A program made the position numbers and the translations under genes. A stretch of DNA of 64,000 nt from positions 1 to 64,000 of the forward strand of contig JAHYIS010000010.1 in the NCBI GenBank assembly GCA_019429385.1. The letters are read 5' to 3'. The first letter of the stretch is position 1, and every line of letters begins with the position of its first letter. Below the pieces are notes generated by a model. That model worked only from the letters and a program-made list of their open reading frames with translations. It searched no databases and was not told where the DNA came from. The DNA is from ANME-2 cluster archaeon. Lineage in GTDB: Archaea > Halobacteriota > Methanosarcinia > Methanosarcinales > Methanocomedenaceae. This document shows positions 1 to 7,856 of this stretch, piece by piece.

Positions 1-213
1 ATTGATTTTTGTTTTACTGGCATTCTATTTTTAAAAACGGGGTCATCCGATCTAGTATTCATAAGTCCTTAACACCCTAAAAAAAAGTATTAGCTTCTGA
101 TATCCATAATTTCTCACCAGCATTGCTTCCATCTTTTCCTTTGATTGGAAAAACCCTATCAAAGATTTAACAATGAATATGTATATATATATATTCCAAA
201 TTTCACCTAATAT

Positions 214-249
214 TTTATAAAATTTATAAAATTTATAAAATTTATAAAA
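214..249. repeat. 9-bp AT-only tandem repeat, four copies
   Basis: Four exact head-to-tail copies of TTTATAAAA lie within an AT-rich leader (roughly 1-330) that has no convincing gene. The tract contains many TATA-like words, so it could act as a promoter or an easily melted stretch, but no adjacent gene reads from it in an obvious way. I see nothing else in 1-330. Confidence 0.8.
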
Positions 250-407
250 ATTATAACATTCATTCCTTAATTAATCTTCCTTGTGCACGAGGGAAAATTG
301 AATTTACCTACACAATGTTGAAGAGAGCCTTAATTTTTAAATAAAGTCAATTATCCTGGATCCTATTTGTGCTTTTTTCAAGTTCATCATATCCGAGCAT
401 GCTCTAT

Positions 408-752
408 CCATCCCGGTAGAGTCACATACCCCGGACTTAAGAGCCGAGGCCTGTAAATAATACTCCGCATCACTATTTTGCATTTTGTCCGTCAACCCTA
501 TGGCAAGATTGCCATTCAGCAGATTACATAAACTATACCCAGTTCCAACCTTCAGCATCATCATTCAGAATAACCTTCTTGTACTTATTTCATTTGTTCT
601 GTACACGGTCAAAGTAAAACAGTCTGTTTTATTCCATAAAATACTGAGAGATACAACTCCAATCCCCACTCACCCATCCCGCTCCCCAACAACTCAATCC
701 CTCCCCACAGGCATAATGCACAGCGCACGCTCATCATCCTGCATCTGCGGCA
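408..752. repeat. Dispersed ~340-bp repeat, copy A
   Basis: This stretch recurs with only scattered differences at 5429-5785 in the same orientation. On the minus strand it contains the last codons of a SagB-type nitroreductase remnant followed by that gene's 3' flank. Short open frames inside are interrupted differently in the two copies, so the flank is probably not a conserved protein. There are no terminal inverted repeats or transposase, so it looks like a duplicated chromosomal segment rather than an insertion sequence. Confidence 0.8.
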
Positions 753-965
753 GCCTCTCCACCTCATCATCACTAAACGCTCCCACAACCACAGTCCCCA
801 ATTCCGGCAAAACCGCCTGCAGGTAAACATTCCGGGCCGCATGCCCCACCCCATGTGCACATACCGCACCCCCCGCTCGCCATACTTCCCGTCGTCCGCT
901 CATACACGGCAGCAAACACCAGCACCGCCGCACCATTTCCATAATTCCTGGTTGACCTTTTCTCA
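694..965 (-). pseudogene. SagB-type nitroreductase C-terminal remnant (copy A)
   Basis: The minus strand encodes the C-terminal third of a SagB-type dehydrogenase / nitroreductase. The end of the family is clearly readable: GHAARNVYLQAV, then GTVVVGAFSDDEVERL, then DDERALCIMPVGR just before the TGA at 694-696. The upstream part (AAVLVFAAVYERTTG) is in another frame, so at least one frameshift lies near 870-890. The N-terminal two thirds, including most of the FMN-binding part, are absent. The family uses FMN for two-electron chemistry; this copy cannot be functional. Two other remnants of the same tail lie at 1789-2160 and about 5738-5785. Confidence 0.75.
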
Positions 966-1147
966 AGTAGGGCTTCCTCGACCGGGATGCTGCCGGAGTG
1001 CCGGGTGTGCCTTTGAGGTGGCAGGAGAGGATAAAATGATGAAGTTTATCAGTAGTAAGTAACTTTAAAATGAATGTAGAATATGCATTATAGTATTTCT
1101 TAAAATAAAATAATTACAATTAATCGACCACAATCGAGAGAGTTAAT

Positions 1148-1432
1148 TTGAAAATCATTGGCCTTATATGGACGGACAAAACCATTGAAAAACTTGTACA
1201 AAAGCACAATGTACAGCAAGAAGAAATACATGAATTACTCGGCAGTAATCCAAAATTTCGTTTTGTTGAGAAAGGTTTCTATCCGAATGAAAATGTATAT
1301 GCCGCCCTTGGCAGGTCAAAAGCAGGCAGGTTTCTAATCCTCTTCTTTATATACAAAAAAAATAAACATGCACTTATACTATCTGCACGAGACATGACTG
1401 GTGCTGAAAGGAAGAAATATGAACAACAATAA
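1148..1432 (+). CDS. BrnT-like ribonuclease toxin
   Basis: A 94-residue protein with the size and layout of the BrnT toxin family: WTDKTIEKLVQKHNVQQEEI near the N-terminus, then an Arg- and Lys-rich strand region, and an ending SARDMTGAERKKYEQQ typical of the BrnT C-terminal (S/T)AR-MT--E-+-Y signature. BrnT is a RelE-like RNase neutralised by BrnA. The start is TTG; no ATG is available near the conserved N-terminus. Its 3' end overlaps the start of a BrnA/CopG-like antitoxin gene, which supports a toxin-antitoxin pair. The toxin-first order matches known brnTA operons. Family assignment is from motif reading. Confidence 0.7.
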   Translation: MKIIGLIWTDKTIEKLVQKHNVQQEEIHELLGSNPKFRFVEKGFYPNENVYAALGRSKAGRFLILFFIYKKNKHALILSARDMTGAERKKYEQQ

Positions 1433-1682
1433 AAGTTCTCTATCTAAAGCACGGGACTACGACGAAATTGGGGAATTCTGGGACATACACGAGCTTGCCG
1501 ACCATTGGGATGAGACCAGACCTGCCGAGTTCGAAGTTGATATCAAATCCGAAGTGATATACTATGCAGTGGACAATGAACTTTCGAATAAAATCCTGGC
1601 ATCTGCCAGACGCCGTGGTATTTCACCTGATACTCTCGTGAATTTATGGCTGCAGGAGAAGCTGCAAGAGCAGTCATCTTGA
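1419..1682 (+). CDS. BrnA/CopG-like antitoxin
   Basis: An 87-residue antitoxin. It has EFWDIHELADHWDET (the CopG-family antitoxin N-terminal 'EFWDTHDLADYWDET' type motif) and a C-terminal ribbon-helix-helix-like part (ASARRRGISPDTLVNLWL) that would bind DNA and autoregulate the pair. ATG 1419 follows an AAAGGAAG ribosome site and overlaps the toxin's stop by 14 bases; an in-frame GTG at 1401 is a less likely alternative. It neutralises the upstream toxin by inference from layout. Confidence 0.75.
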   Translation: MNNNKSSLSKARDYDEIGEFWDIHELADHWDETRPAEFEVDIKSEVIYYAVDNELSNKILASARRRGISPDTLVNLWLQEKLQEQSS

Positions 1683-1788
1683 TAATAAATTATTCCCCTC
1701 TCTTTTTAAACTGATTTGCAGACTGGTCTTTATTGCCACCAGATTTATTGACCACCTGGTCACACCAAACCAACCCCCCCTACACAAC

Positions 1789-2160
1789 TCACCCTCCCAC
1801 AGGCATAATACACACCACCCGCTCATCATCCTGCATCCGCAACAGCCTCTCCGCCCTATCATCATTCGAACGCCCCCACAATCCTCAGCCCCAGCGAGAC
1901 CGCCTGCAGATAAACATTCCGGGCAGCATGCCCCACCTCCATGTACACGTACCGCACCCCCCTCACCATACTTCCCTGTAGTACGCTCATACACGGCAGC
2001 AAACACCAGCACCGCCGCACCGTCCTTAACGCATTCCTGGTTAACTGCAGCAGCACACAGGTCAGCACGCACATCTCCCCCGGTAACCTTCTCCAGTTCA
2101 TGCCCCTGCGGCCTGTAATTATAGATTCCTGCCAGCAGACCGAACACATTCCCTGCCCCA
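1789..2160 (-). pseudogene. SagB-type nitroreductase remnant (copy C), joined to a methyltransferase fragment
   Basis: Reading the minus strand from about 2160: GNVFGLLAGIYNYRPQGHEL, then AAVNQECVKDGAAVLVFAAV and YERTTGKYGE in one frame; GHAARNVYLQAVSLGL in a second; and DDRAERLLRMQDDERVVCIM in a third, with TGA at 1789-1791. This is the C-terminal half of a SagB-type nitroreductase broken by at least two frameshifts (near 1975 and 1880). Its 5' side is fused to a DNA methyltransferase fragment instead of the family's N-terminal half. It retains more of the domain than copy A and is not functional. Confidence 0.75.
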
Positions 2161-2646
2161 CGTATCGCGGTAAGCCAGCTCCTCCAGCACATTCGTTTTC
2201 TTGGTAAACGTATCGCCGCCAATCTCAATATCCATGGAAAAGTCCGCACCGACATCAAAGGGCGGGTCGATATAGATCAGCTTGATGCCGCCCTGCTTTT
2301 CAATCTCTTCCCGCAGGGGGCCGTTCTTCAAGCTGGACAGGATCAGCTTGTTATCGCCCCATATCAGCTTGTTGGTCCAGCCTTTGAGCTGCCGGCCCCG
2401 GTCGTCTACATCGAACAGGGTCATCTGTTTATATCGCTCTCTGGTTGCTTCAGAGCGCGGCTCGTCCACCTGCTCGATCACCTGGAATGGCAATACTACG
2501 TTGGTTACTTCGGCTGTCTTGCCGTTCCAGAGCAGTTCTACCTCGCGGTCATCATCGAATAAAAGGAAACGGTATTTGTCAGGGAGGGGTTTCCCTGCTT
2601 CGATCAGTTTAATGGCATCTCTTTTTTCGTTGTCTGTCAGGTTCAT
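2161..2646 (-). pseudogene. Truncated adenine-specific DNA methyltransferase (N-terminal part)
   Basis: The open frame from ATG 2646 encodes the N-terminal ~160 residues of a site-specific adenine DNA methyltransferase of the type found with type III-like or solo systems. It has WTNKLIWGDNKLILSSL, then motif IV IYIDPPFDVGADFS, then ELAYRDTWG. The family continues with a GRGxxSY segment and the target-recognition and SAM-binding parts, but here the frame runs straight into SagB-type nitroreductase sequence. DPPF is the catalytic motif; without the remaining domain the product should be inactive. No restriction subunit is nearby. Confidence 0.8.
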
Positions 2647-2945
2647 TCGATGCTCCGGTTTTCTGGTATCGGTTTGGGTATTTCAAGAAGAGTGAGTTTG
2701 TTAATTATAGGATGAAATATTTTTACATTTTCATTAATTCTTATGTGCTTTAAACTTTAGTATGTTGATGACTCCAGTATCCATCTCTCTGCACGCTTCT
2801 TGATTATTATTTTGCCGGGTGTGGAATATTTACTTCGTCACGGACCCTGCACGTCACTTCGTTCTATGCGGGGCATCGAGGCTAATGCTCGAATTAATGG
2901 AAATTAAATGAAACGCTTGTTAGTTTATTTTTTCCTTATGATTTA
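2647..2945. other. Intergenic, nothing recognised
   Basis: About 300 bases between the methyltransferase fragment and the DUF4258/YgiT-like pair. The left half is AT-rich; the right half (about 2815-2895) is richer in G+C, but I find no open frame, RNA fold or repeat I can support. Confidence 0.6.
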
Positions 2946-3200
2946 TCATACAATCGCTTCATTTAGACTAACTTCGCCAGCTGCCATTGGGTGAACGAGC
3001 AAAGTTGATTTATGAAATTTTTCCATAATAATATCTATTTTTTCAGAAATCTCAGAAGTAAAATATGCCTCATTGCATTCATTGCAGATATATGCAGGAA
3101 CATCTTTTACAGTAAGAATTTCATTTTCTACCTTGACGACAAATTCGGTTTTTCCTTTAATTAATTTGCCTTTGCAGAAACTACATTTATCTGGTTTCAT
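2946..3200 (-). CDS. YgiT/MqsA-type zinc-finger antitoxin
   Basis: An 84-residue protein with two zinc knuckles, CSFCKG near residue 6 and CNECNEAY near residue 40, separated by the short beta region characteristic of YgiT-type zinc fingers, the N-terminal half of MqsA antitoxins. The helix-turn-helix half of full MqsA is absent, as in many archaeal members. It overlaps the upstream DUF4258 gene by 4 bases (ATGA), a classical translationally coupled toxin-antitoxin layout with the toxin first. Confidence 0.75.
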   Translation of the reverse strand: MKPDKCSFCKGKLIKGKTEFVVKVENEILTVKDVPAYICNECNEAYFTSEISEKIDIIMEKFHKSTLLVHPMAAGEVSLNEAIV

Positions 3201-3517
3201 ACTTTATCTTTCCTAATTTTGTAGTCAATCCATTTATCTTTATCTGGTATATATACTGTGATTATTCTTGCATGATCTTCACATTGTGCAACAACAATAT
3301 GGATTGGTTTTGTTTTTAATAATCCAAAAAATAAAGCAGAAGGACATGGTTCATCATCTAAATAATCTTCAATTATCTCTCCATTTTCAATAATATATCT
3401 GATCTCATTAGTTGAAATATTTCTCTGAAACATTCTGGTTCTAGCATGATTGGAAATTATAAACTCACTATTATAAAATAATTCCTTAATAAAATCATGA
3501 TTTATTCTCATATCCAA
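3197..3517 (-). CDS. DUF4258 family putative toxin
   Basis: A 106-residue protein with the DUF4258 pattern: SNHARTRMFQRNIS near residue 22 (His-Ala-x-x-Arg-x-x-x-Arg), NEIRYIIENGEIIEDY, and a C-terminal HIVVAQCEDHARIITVYIPD strand pair. DUF4258 proteins are RelE/MqsR-like and are commonly paired with YgiT-type antitoxins, as here. RNase activity is expected from the family, not shown by sequence. Confidence 0.75.
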   Translation of the reverse strand: MDMRINHDFIKELFYNSEFIISNHARTRMFQRNISTNEIRYIIENGEIIEDYLDDEPCPSALFFGLLKTKPIHIVVAQCEDHARIITVYIPDKDKWIDYKIRKDKV

Positions 3518-3753
3518 CAGTATATATGATATTTGGCTGAATATTTATAATGTATTGATTTTAGTTTTAGATCAATAAAAAAAGCGTTTGGATTTTTATT
3601 CAATAATGTGAGCATAAATCCCCATCCCGCAGTCACGGACTCCGCACTGGAAGATGCGGAGCATCCCGGTGTGGGTGCATGAGGATTAATATCGCTATTC
3701 ATCGTACTGGTTTTTACAAACAGAGGAGGGCGGAGATGCTGCCTATATAGAAC

Positions 3754-4359
3754 TTATGATGTTGAAGCTGTTGGTAATGTACTTTTAGAATCTGTTCTTT
3801 TTTCGAGGACTGGTAATCCAATTCTACTTAAATAACTAGCAAAGCGTTGTGATAAACACTCCCGAAAAAGTTGATTGATAGTAGCCAGATAATGGTCTGC
3901 ATACATTTTATATAGGGTATCTCTTGGAATAGTATAGTAATGCTTAAAATCGATTACTAGCTCTGGTACTTGCAACTCTAGACACGATTCTAAAAAATGG
4001 AATCTCGCATTGTTTTGATCTTTTATTCGTTTATAATTATCTGAATTCCAATTCTCCATTGTTAATTCAAATTTTTTTAAATGATGCCCATCTCTGAATT
4101 TCATTGCATCATAAGCTGGGCTTACCAATATATTTTGTAAGAATTTATCATGTGTTTTTGGATTTATTTGAGATCTATTATAGAAATCGCGCTCTAGATC
4201 GCAATCTTGTGTCATGACAATAATATATGGCAAATCCAACTCAATAATTTCTTTTTCGTAATTCCAATCAACGATACTTACATCTCGGAGTATGTCCCCT
4301 TGACAGATTCGTTTAATTGTGCGTTCAATATACGCCGAATCAATCTTATTTGGAAACAT
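3754..4359 (-). CDS. Unrecognised 201-aa protein of a three-gene cassette
   Basis: I do not recognise the family. Visible features are an N-terminal RICQGDILRDVSIVDW segment, a strand-loop LPYIIVMTQDCDLERDF (residues ~43-60) with acidic residues and a Cys that could form an active or metal site, and a mostly helical C-terminal half. No signal peptide or membrane segment is present. Its start overlaps the end of a 55-codon frame by 14 bases, and that frame lies 13 bases after the TIGR04255-like gene. All three face the same way, so they form one transcription unit. TAA stop. Placement among toxin-antitoxin modules suggests a defence or conflict role, which is inference only. Confidence 0.6.
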   Translation of the reverse strand: MFPNKIDSAYIERTIKRICQGDILRDVSIVDWNYEKEIIELDLPYIIVMTQDCDLERDFYNRSQINPKTHDKFLQNILVSPAYDAMKFRDGHHLKKFELTMENWNSDNYKRIKDQNNARFHFLESCLELQVPELVIDFKHYYTIPRDTLYKMYADHYLATINQLFRECLSQRFASYLSRIGLPVLEKRTDSKSTLPTASTS

Positions 4360-4513
4360 AACCCAAGACTTTTCTTTTTACTTGTGTTTTTAAGAATTTC
4401 TTATCATCGATAATAATGTCGAGAGGAGGGGCATCTTCTTTTTTATTAGGTCTTGGTTGAATAGATGCGACAGTTTTAAAATTGTTAAAGTAATCTATTT
4501 CATTATCAGGCAT
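4346..4513 (-). CDS. Small 55-aa protein linking two cassette genes
   Basis: A 55-codon frame with ATG at 4513, beginning MPDNEIDYFNNFKTVASIQP and ending KRKVLGYVSK before TAA. It fills the gap between the TIGR04255-like gene and the 201-residue gene and overlaps the latter by 14 bases. The middle is rich in Lys, Asp and Pro, suggesting a disordered linker or small antitoxin-like partner. No family recognised; support for its reality is the tight spacing and overlap. Confidence 0.5.
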   Translation of the reverse strand: MPDNEIDYFNNFKTVASIQPRPNKKEDAPPLDIIIDDKKFLKTQVKRKVLGYVSK

Positions 4514-4526
4514 TCTTCTCACCCTC

Positions 4527-5255
4527 TTAAAGTTTATCTAATTCATCGAATTTGCTTTTTTTAAATAGCTCTTTAATTGCATCATGAAATATATCAATCT
4601 GACTAATAAGACCAGAGGAAAAATTTATTTCATTTGTTGAGGAACAATCATAATCAAGTAAAAATTCTTTCCTCGCGATTGGATTCGGATATTCGCTATT
4701 GAACCAACCGTATTGGAATCTAATAAAATAATCCGGTGTATTGAATTCCAAGACTCCCATTAATCTTCTCACTCCATCTATCTCTTCAATAAAGTGGCGG
4801 CTACAAATAAGGGGTTCTTTGATCAATCCAGTCCAATCAAACGGATTTCCTTGTTTAACAATTATTTGATTTATATAACGAAGTCCGATTCTGGATACTT
4901 TCGCGGAAGAGTTCTCCCCCTCCAAATTTTGAAATACTTTCTGCACAATTTCTTTGAACTCTTTATATGTTTTATATTTTTTAATATCAAAAACAATTGC
5001 ATCAGGCTCTAATGTTATAGAATTATCTATTTCTTTATTTTGAAAAATAAAACTTTTAAATCGTTTCTCTTTTGTGGTTCTCTGAGTTTGGTCGGCAATC
5101 ATTTCTAAAGATGCCATTTCTTTCGTCTCAAACTCAGGAAAATCATTCAACAAAACCTTCTTAAGGTTTTCCAATATTGAATCAGAGCGGTCAATTTCAC
5201 CCAAAAAATCCATCCTTAATATGACATTCTTCAAAATATTGTTTGACATAATCAT
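4527..5255 (-). CDS. TIGR04255-like protein
   Basis: A 242-residue soluble protein resembling the sporadically distributed TIGR04255 family. The best marker is RIGLRYINQIIVKQG near residues 121-135, preceded by the YKTYKEFKEIVQKVFQNL helix and an N-terminal strand NVILRMDFLGEI. Function of the family is not established. It is the first gene of a three-gene minus-strand unit (with the 55- and 201-residue genes) and is flanked by toxin-antitoxin pairs and decayed sequence, a setting typical of mobile defence genes. The first Met could be residue 1 or 3. Confidence 0.6.
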   Translation of the reverse strand: MIMSNNILKNVILRMDFLGEIDRSDSILENLKKVLLNDFPEFETKEMASLEMIADQTQRTTKEKRFKSFIFQNKEIDNSITLEPDAIVFDIKKYKTYKEFKEIVQKVFQNLEGENSSAKVSRIGLRYINQIIVKQGNPFDWTGLIKEPLICSRHFIEEIDGVRRLMGVLEFNTPDYFIRFQYGWFNSEYPNPIARKEFLLDYDCSSTNEINFSSGLISQIDIFHDAIKELFKKSKFDELDKL

Positions 5256-5428
5256 CCCTTATAGTAACATTGCGTATATTAGAATATTTTGGTATATACC
5301 TATTTATCTAATTTCGGTGAGTTCGATAATTGCTCACTGGGCTGTAACATCCCACTAATCTTTTCCGCCCCTATTTTAACTTCACGATTGTTATTCTGGT
5401 TATAATGTTCTAAGGATGCACATGATAG

Positions 5429-5785
5429 CCATCCCGCAGTCACATACCCCGGACTTAAGAGCCGAGGCCTGTAAATAATACTCCCCATCACTATTTTGCA
5501 TTTTGTCCCATCAACCCTATGGCAAGATTGCCATTAACATATTCCATAAACTATACCCGGTTCCAACCTTCAGCATTATCATTCAGATAAACCTTCTTGT
5601 ACTTATTTCATTTGTTCGGTACACGGTCAAAGTAAAACATTCTGTTTTATTCCATAAAATGCTGAGAGATACAACTCCAATCCCCACTCACCCATCCCGC
5701 ACCCTGATCTCTCCCACCCCTACACAACTCACCCCCACCCCACAGGCATAATGCACAGCGCACGCTCATCATCCCTCATCTGCGA
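5429..5785. repeat. Dispersed ~340-bp repeat, copy B
   Basis: Near-copy of 408-752 in direct orientation, with small indels around 5700-5735. At its right edge the minus strand keeps only the last ~17 codons of the SagB-type nitroreductase (DDERALCIMPVG and a stop), then the copy breaks off about 20 bases before the TumE-like gene. Together with copies A and C it shows that the SagB tail has been duplicated at least twice within 6 kb. Confidence 0.8.
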
Positions 5786-5804
5786 AAGTCGCACAGAAAA
5801 ATGG

Positions 5805-6227
5805 TTAGTCATTTAGCAACCTTTCGATCTCTTGAATAAGAGCTGGCAAATTCGGCTGATTGAAGCTCATATTGGGTGCAGAGATCCGGTGATTTTTAAT
5901 GTCAGGTAGTATGTGCTGATGGTGAGGATAGGTACTTGCAAGGGCAGAGTCGTTTGGATGTGGTTGCGCATCATACCAGGATATCTTCCTTTCCTTACAC
6001 CACAACTCATATCCATAATCTTCAATCATACCATATCCATTGTCAAACGACAGGCGTTCTTTGAGAATAATCCGGTAACCTTGCTAAAAAGTGATCTCAC
6101 CCTGTAAAGTGGCCATCCGTTTACCCCGCCGCACAACGATTAAGGTAGACGCCAGAACAGCAGGGAATCTTTGCATAAGAGTATAAACAAATTCTTCGTA
6201 GTCACTGAGCGACTGAAATGGATTCAT
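5805..6227 (-). pseudogene. TumE-like (DUF6516) toxin with an in-frame TAG
   Basis: From ATG 6227 to TAA 5805-5807 a 141-codon frame is continuous except for one TAG at codon 48 (6084-6086). Before it: DYEEFVYTLMQRFPAVLAST and KRMATLQGEITF. After it: GYRIILKERLSFDNGYGMIE and the family hallmark DAQPHPNDSALASTYPHHQH. This is the TumE (DUF6516) plan, with the stop where the family has a loop residue between two strands. The upstream TumA-like gene overlaps by 26 bases. It may be a simple nonsense pseudogene, read through by suppression, or recoded; TAG is an ordinary terminator for about ten other genes here, which favours inactivation. Confidence 0.7.
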
Positions 6228-6498
6228 GGCGGACCGTTCTTTCAATGATACCTATCAGTGTTTGTGATTCTTCCCGCAGGGTCTGGATGATGCGGCGATA
6301 TTGTTCCCGGCGGCGGAGCAAAAGTTTGTACGCCCCGGCCCAGTCAGCCCAATCCAGCACCCATGCATCATCTTTTGGTTCTTCGCCACTGATGTACGAT
6401 TCGTAAAACGTCTCTGAAAGTACGCCATACTTACGTTCATATGCCTCTAAATCTTCATTGATTGCGTGGATATCAGCCATGATTTCCTGTAAATCCAT
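6202..6498 (-). CDS. TumA-like antitoxin
   Basis: A 98-residue, mostly helical protein with YERKYGVLSETFYESYISGE (residues ~20-40) and DDAWVLDWADWAGAYKLL, the arrangement of the small helical antitoxins encoded just upstream of TumE (DUF6516) toxins. ATG 6498 follows AGGTGA at ideal distance and is preferred to an in-frame GTG inside that ribosome site. It overlaps the toxin frame by 26 bases, so translation is coupled. With the toxin interrupted, this may be an orphan antitoxin. Confidence 0.7.
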   Translation of the reverse strand: MDLQEIMADIHAINEDLEAYERKYGVLSETFYESYISGEEPKDDAWVLDWADWAGAYKLLLRRREQYRRIIQTLREESQTLIGIIERTVRHESISVAQ

Positions 6499-6598
6499 TG
6501 CTATCACCTATTGCTCTCATACGAGTAATGTTTTCATAATGTGAGATAACCATTTCGCTTAACGTTTTTTGTATGCGAAGTTGCAGAGCAATTTTTAG

Positions 6599-6975
6599 TG
6601 GGCGTAAGTCAAACCACGTATAAACTATATTCCAAGCTTCTGCATCATACCCCACTGCCCGGACATGGTGCTGCTGACCCTGGTGTGGGTGTAACGATTC
6701 AACTGACACTGCCACCGCAGCCCGCAAGGGCAGCATGGTGGCAGCCAGCCTTGTTGATTCACGTTGCCCGGGTATGGAGAGGCAGGAATGTGGAACTGGG
6801 TGCCGACTATGGATGTGATTTCTGCCGCCCTGGTTGTGTGGAGGGAGGCTGGCGCTTTTGTGTTGCTTTGCGGGTGCATGGGGTCAGTACCCAGGTCTCA
6901 TTATCTGCTGTGGGATGACGGGGATTCATTATTATCTGGATGTTGTGCCGTTGGAGTGCCATCATGGCTGTTAAA
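6599..6975. other. G+C-rich stretch without a recognisable gene
   Basis: This part of the 800-base gap between the TumA-like gene and the next CDS is clearly richer in G+C than the flanks and has overlapping open frames on both strands, but none has a plausible ribosome site, conserved motif or consistent frame. It reads like decayed coding sequence of foreign or duplicated origin. The remainder (6975-7297) is AT-rich and empty as far as I can see. Confidence 0.5.
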
Positions 6976-7297
6976 ATATATAAATTATGAAATGTATGCA
7001 CGATCTAATCAGTGTAAATCAGCATAAATCTGCGTTTAAAATATAATGGAAGGGGGGTAACCACTTAGTGAAAAATAGGAACTATTAAAAGTATGAAATG
7101 TTATATGAAGGTGGGTCAAAATTGGTGGGAAAAAGGGGTCAATTTTCAACGGGAATCTTCAGGTATTGTTAGTGATTTTTTCAAAATAATGAGTTCTCAA
7201 AGATGGGTATTAAAACCTTTCATGAATTTATGGTTGACTATTTTGGAGAATCTGGGATGAATCAAACGTAATAATATTGCGAGGTTAACCGTTCATT

Positions 7298-7594
7298 TCA
7301 ACTATATAATCCTATATTGTTAAAAACAGTGAATAATCCAAAAGCCATGATTGCCCCAATCATAACTCCAATTTCTTGAGCAAATTCATTCTTTTTTTCT
7401 AAATAAGATATAAAATAAAGGACCATGATCATGTAAAATGTTTTGACAATAATTATTCCATAAAATCCAATGAAAGCTAATAGTGTATTGCCTTCATATC
7501 CCCCATTTTGTAGTCCAATATATGTTGTTATTAAATCCCCAAAGTAAAAAAGCAGAAGAATAATGGCGAAATAAATTTTATTCTTAACATCCAT
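7298..7594 (-). CDS. Small four-helix membrane protein, DUF5658-like
   Basis: A 98-residue membrane protein (start MDVKNKIYF at 7594; an upstream in-frame ATG at 7627 is possible). Helices: IYFAIILLLFYFGDLITTYI, a second near NTLLAFIGFYGIIIVKTFYM, and a last near MIGAIMAFGLFTVFNNI. The segment FGDLITTYIGLQNGGYEGN resembles DUF5658 proteins, in which an Asp-x-x-Thr-T pattern in helix 1 precedes an (E)xNP-like turn. Function unknown; stands alone with AT-rich DNA on both sides. Confidence 0.5.
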   Translation of the reverse strand: MDVKNKIYFAIILLLFYFGDLITTYIGLQNGGYEGNTLLAFIGFYGIIIVKTFYMIMVLYFISYLEKKNEFAQEIGVMIGAIMAFGLFTVFNNIGLYS

Positions 7595-7856
7595 ACATAT
7601 TTCTATATCTTTATGAGATTTAAACATTGTCAGTTTATTTATACTGATAATTATGATAATCAGATTATGACATTACGTGCTTTTGATAGTATAGTATAAA
7701 TTAATGATTATAATGTATCAAATAGTTAGGATAACTTTAGATATTGTTATCTGTATCTGAAATTGTACCCTGCATACATGAAATCTTCATTTCGAACAGT
7801 GATAAAACTCCTGCAAAAGCATGAGCCATCACCCACCATTCAGAAACTGACGTTCC

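Noticed and set aside
408-752. Insertion sequence at the dispersed repeat
   Set aside because: No terminal inverted repeats, no transposase and no target-site duplication; the copies include a nitroreductase tail.
3508-3702. 64-aa minus-strand ORF upstream of the DUF4258 gene
   Set aside because: Cys/Ser-rich N-terminus without a ribosome site; the region shares a short CATCCCGCAGTCAC word with the dispersed repeat and looks non-coding.
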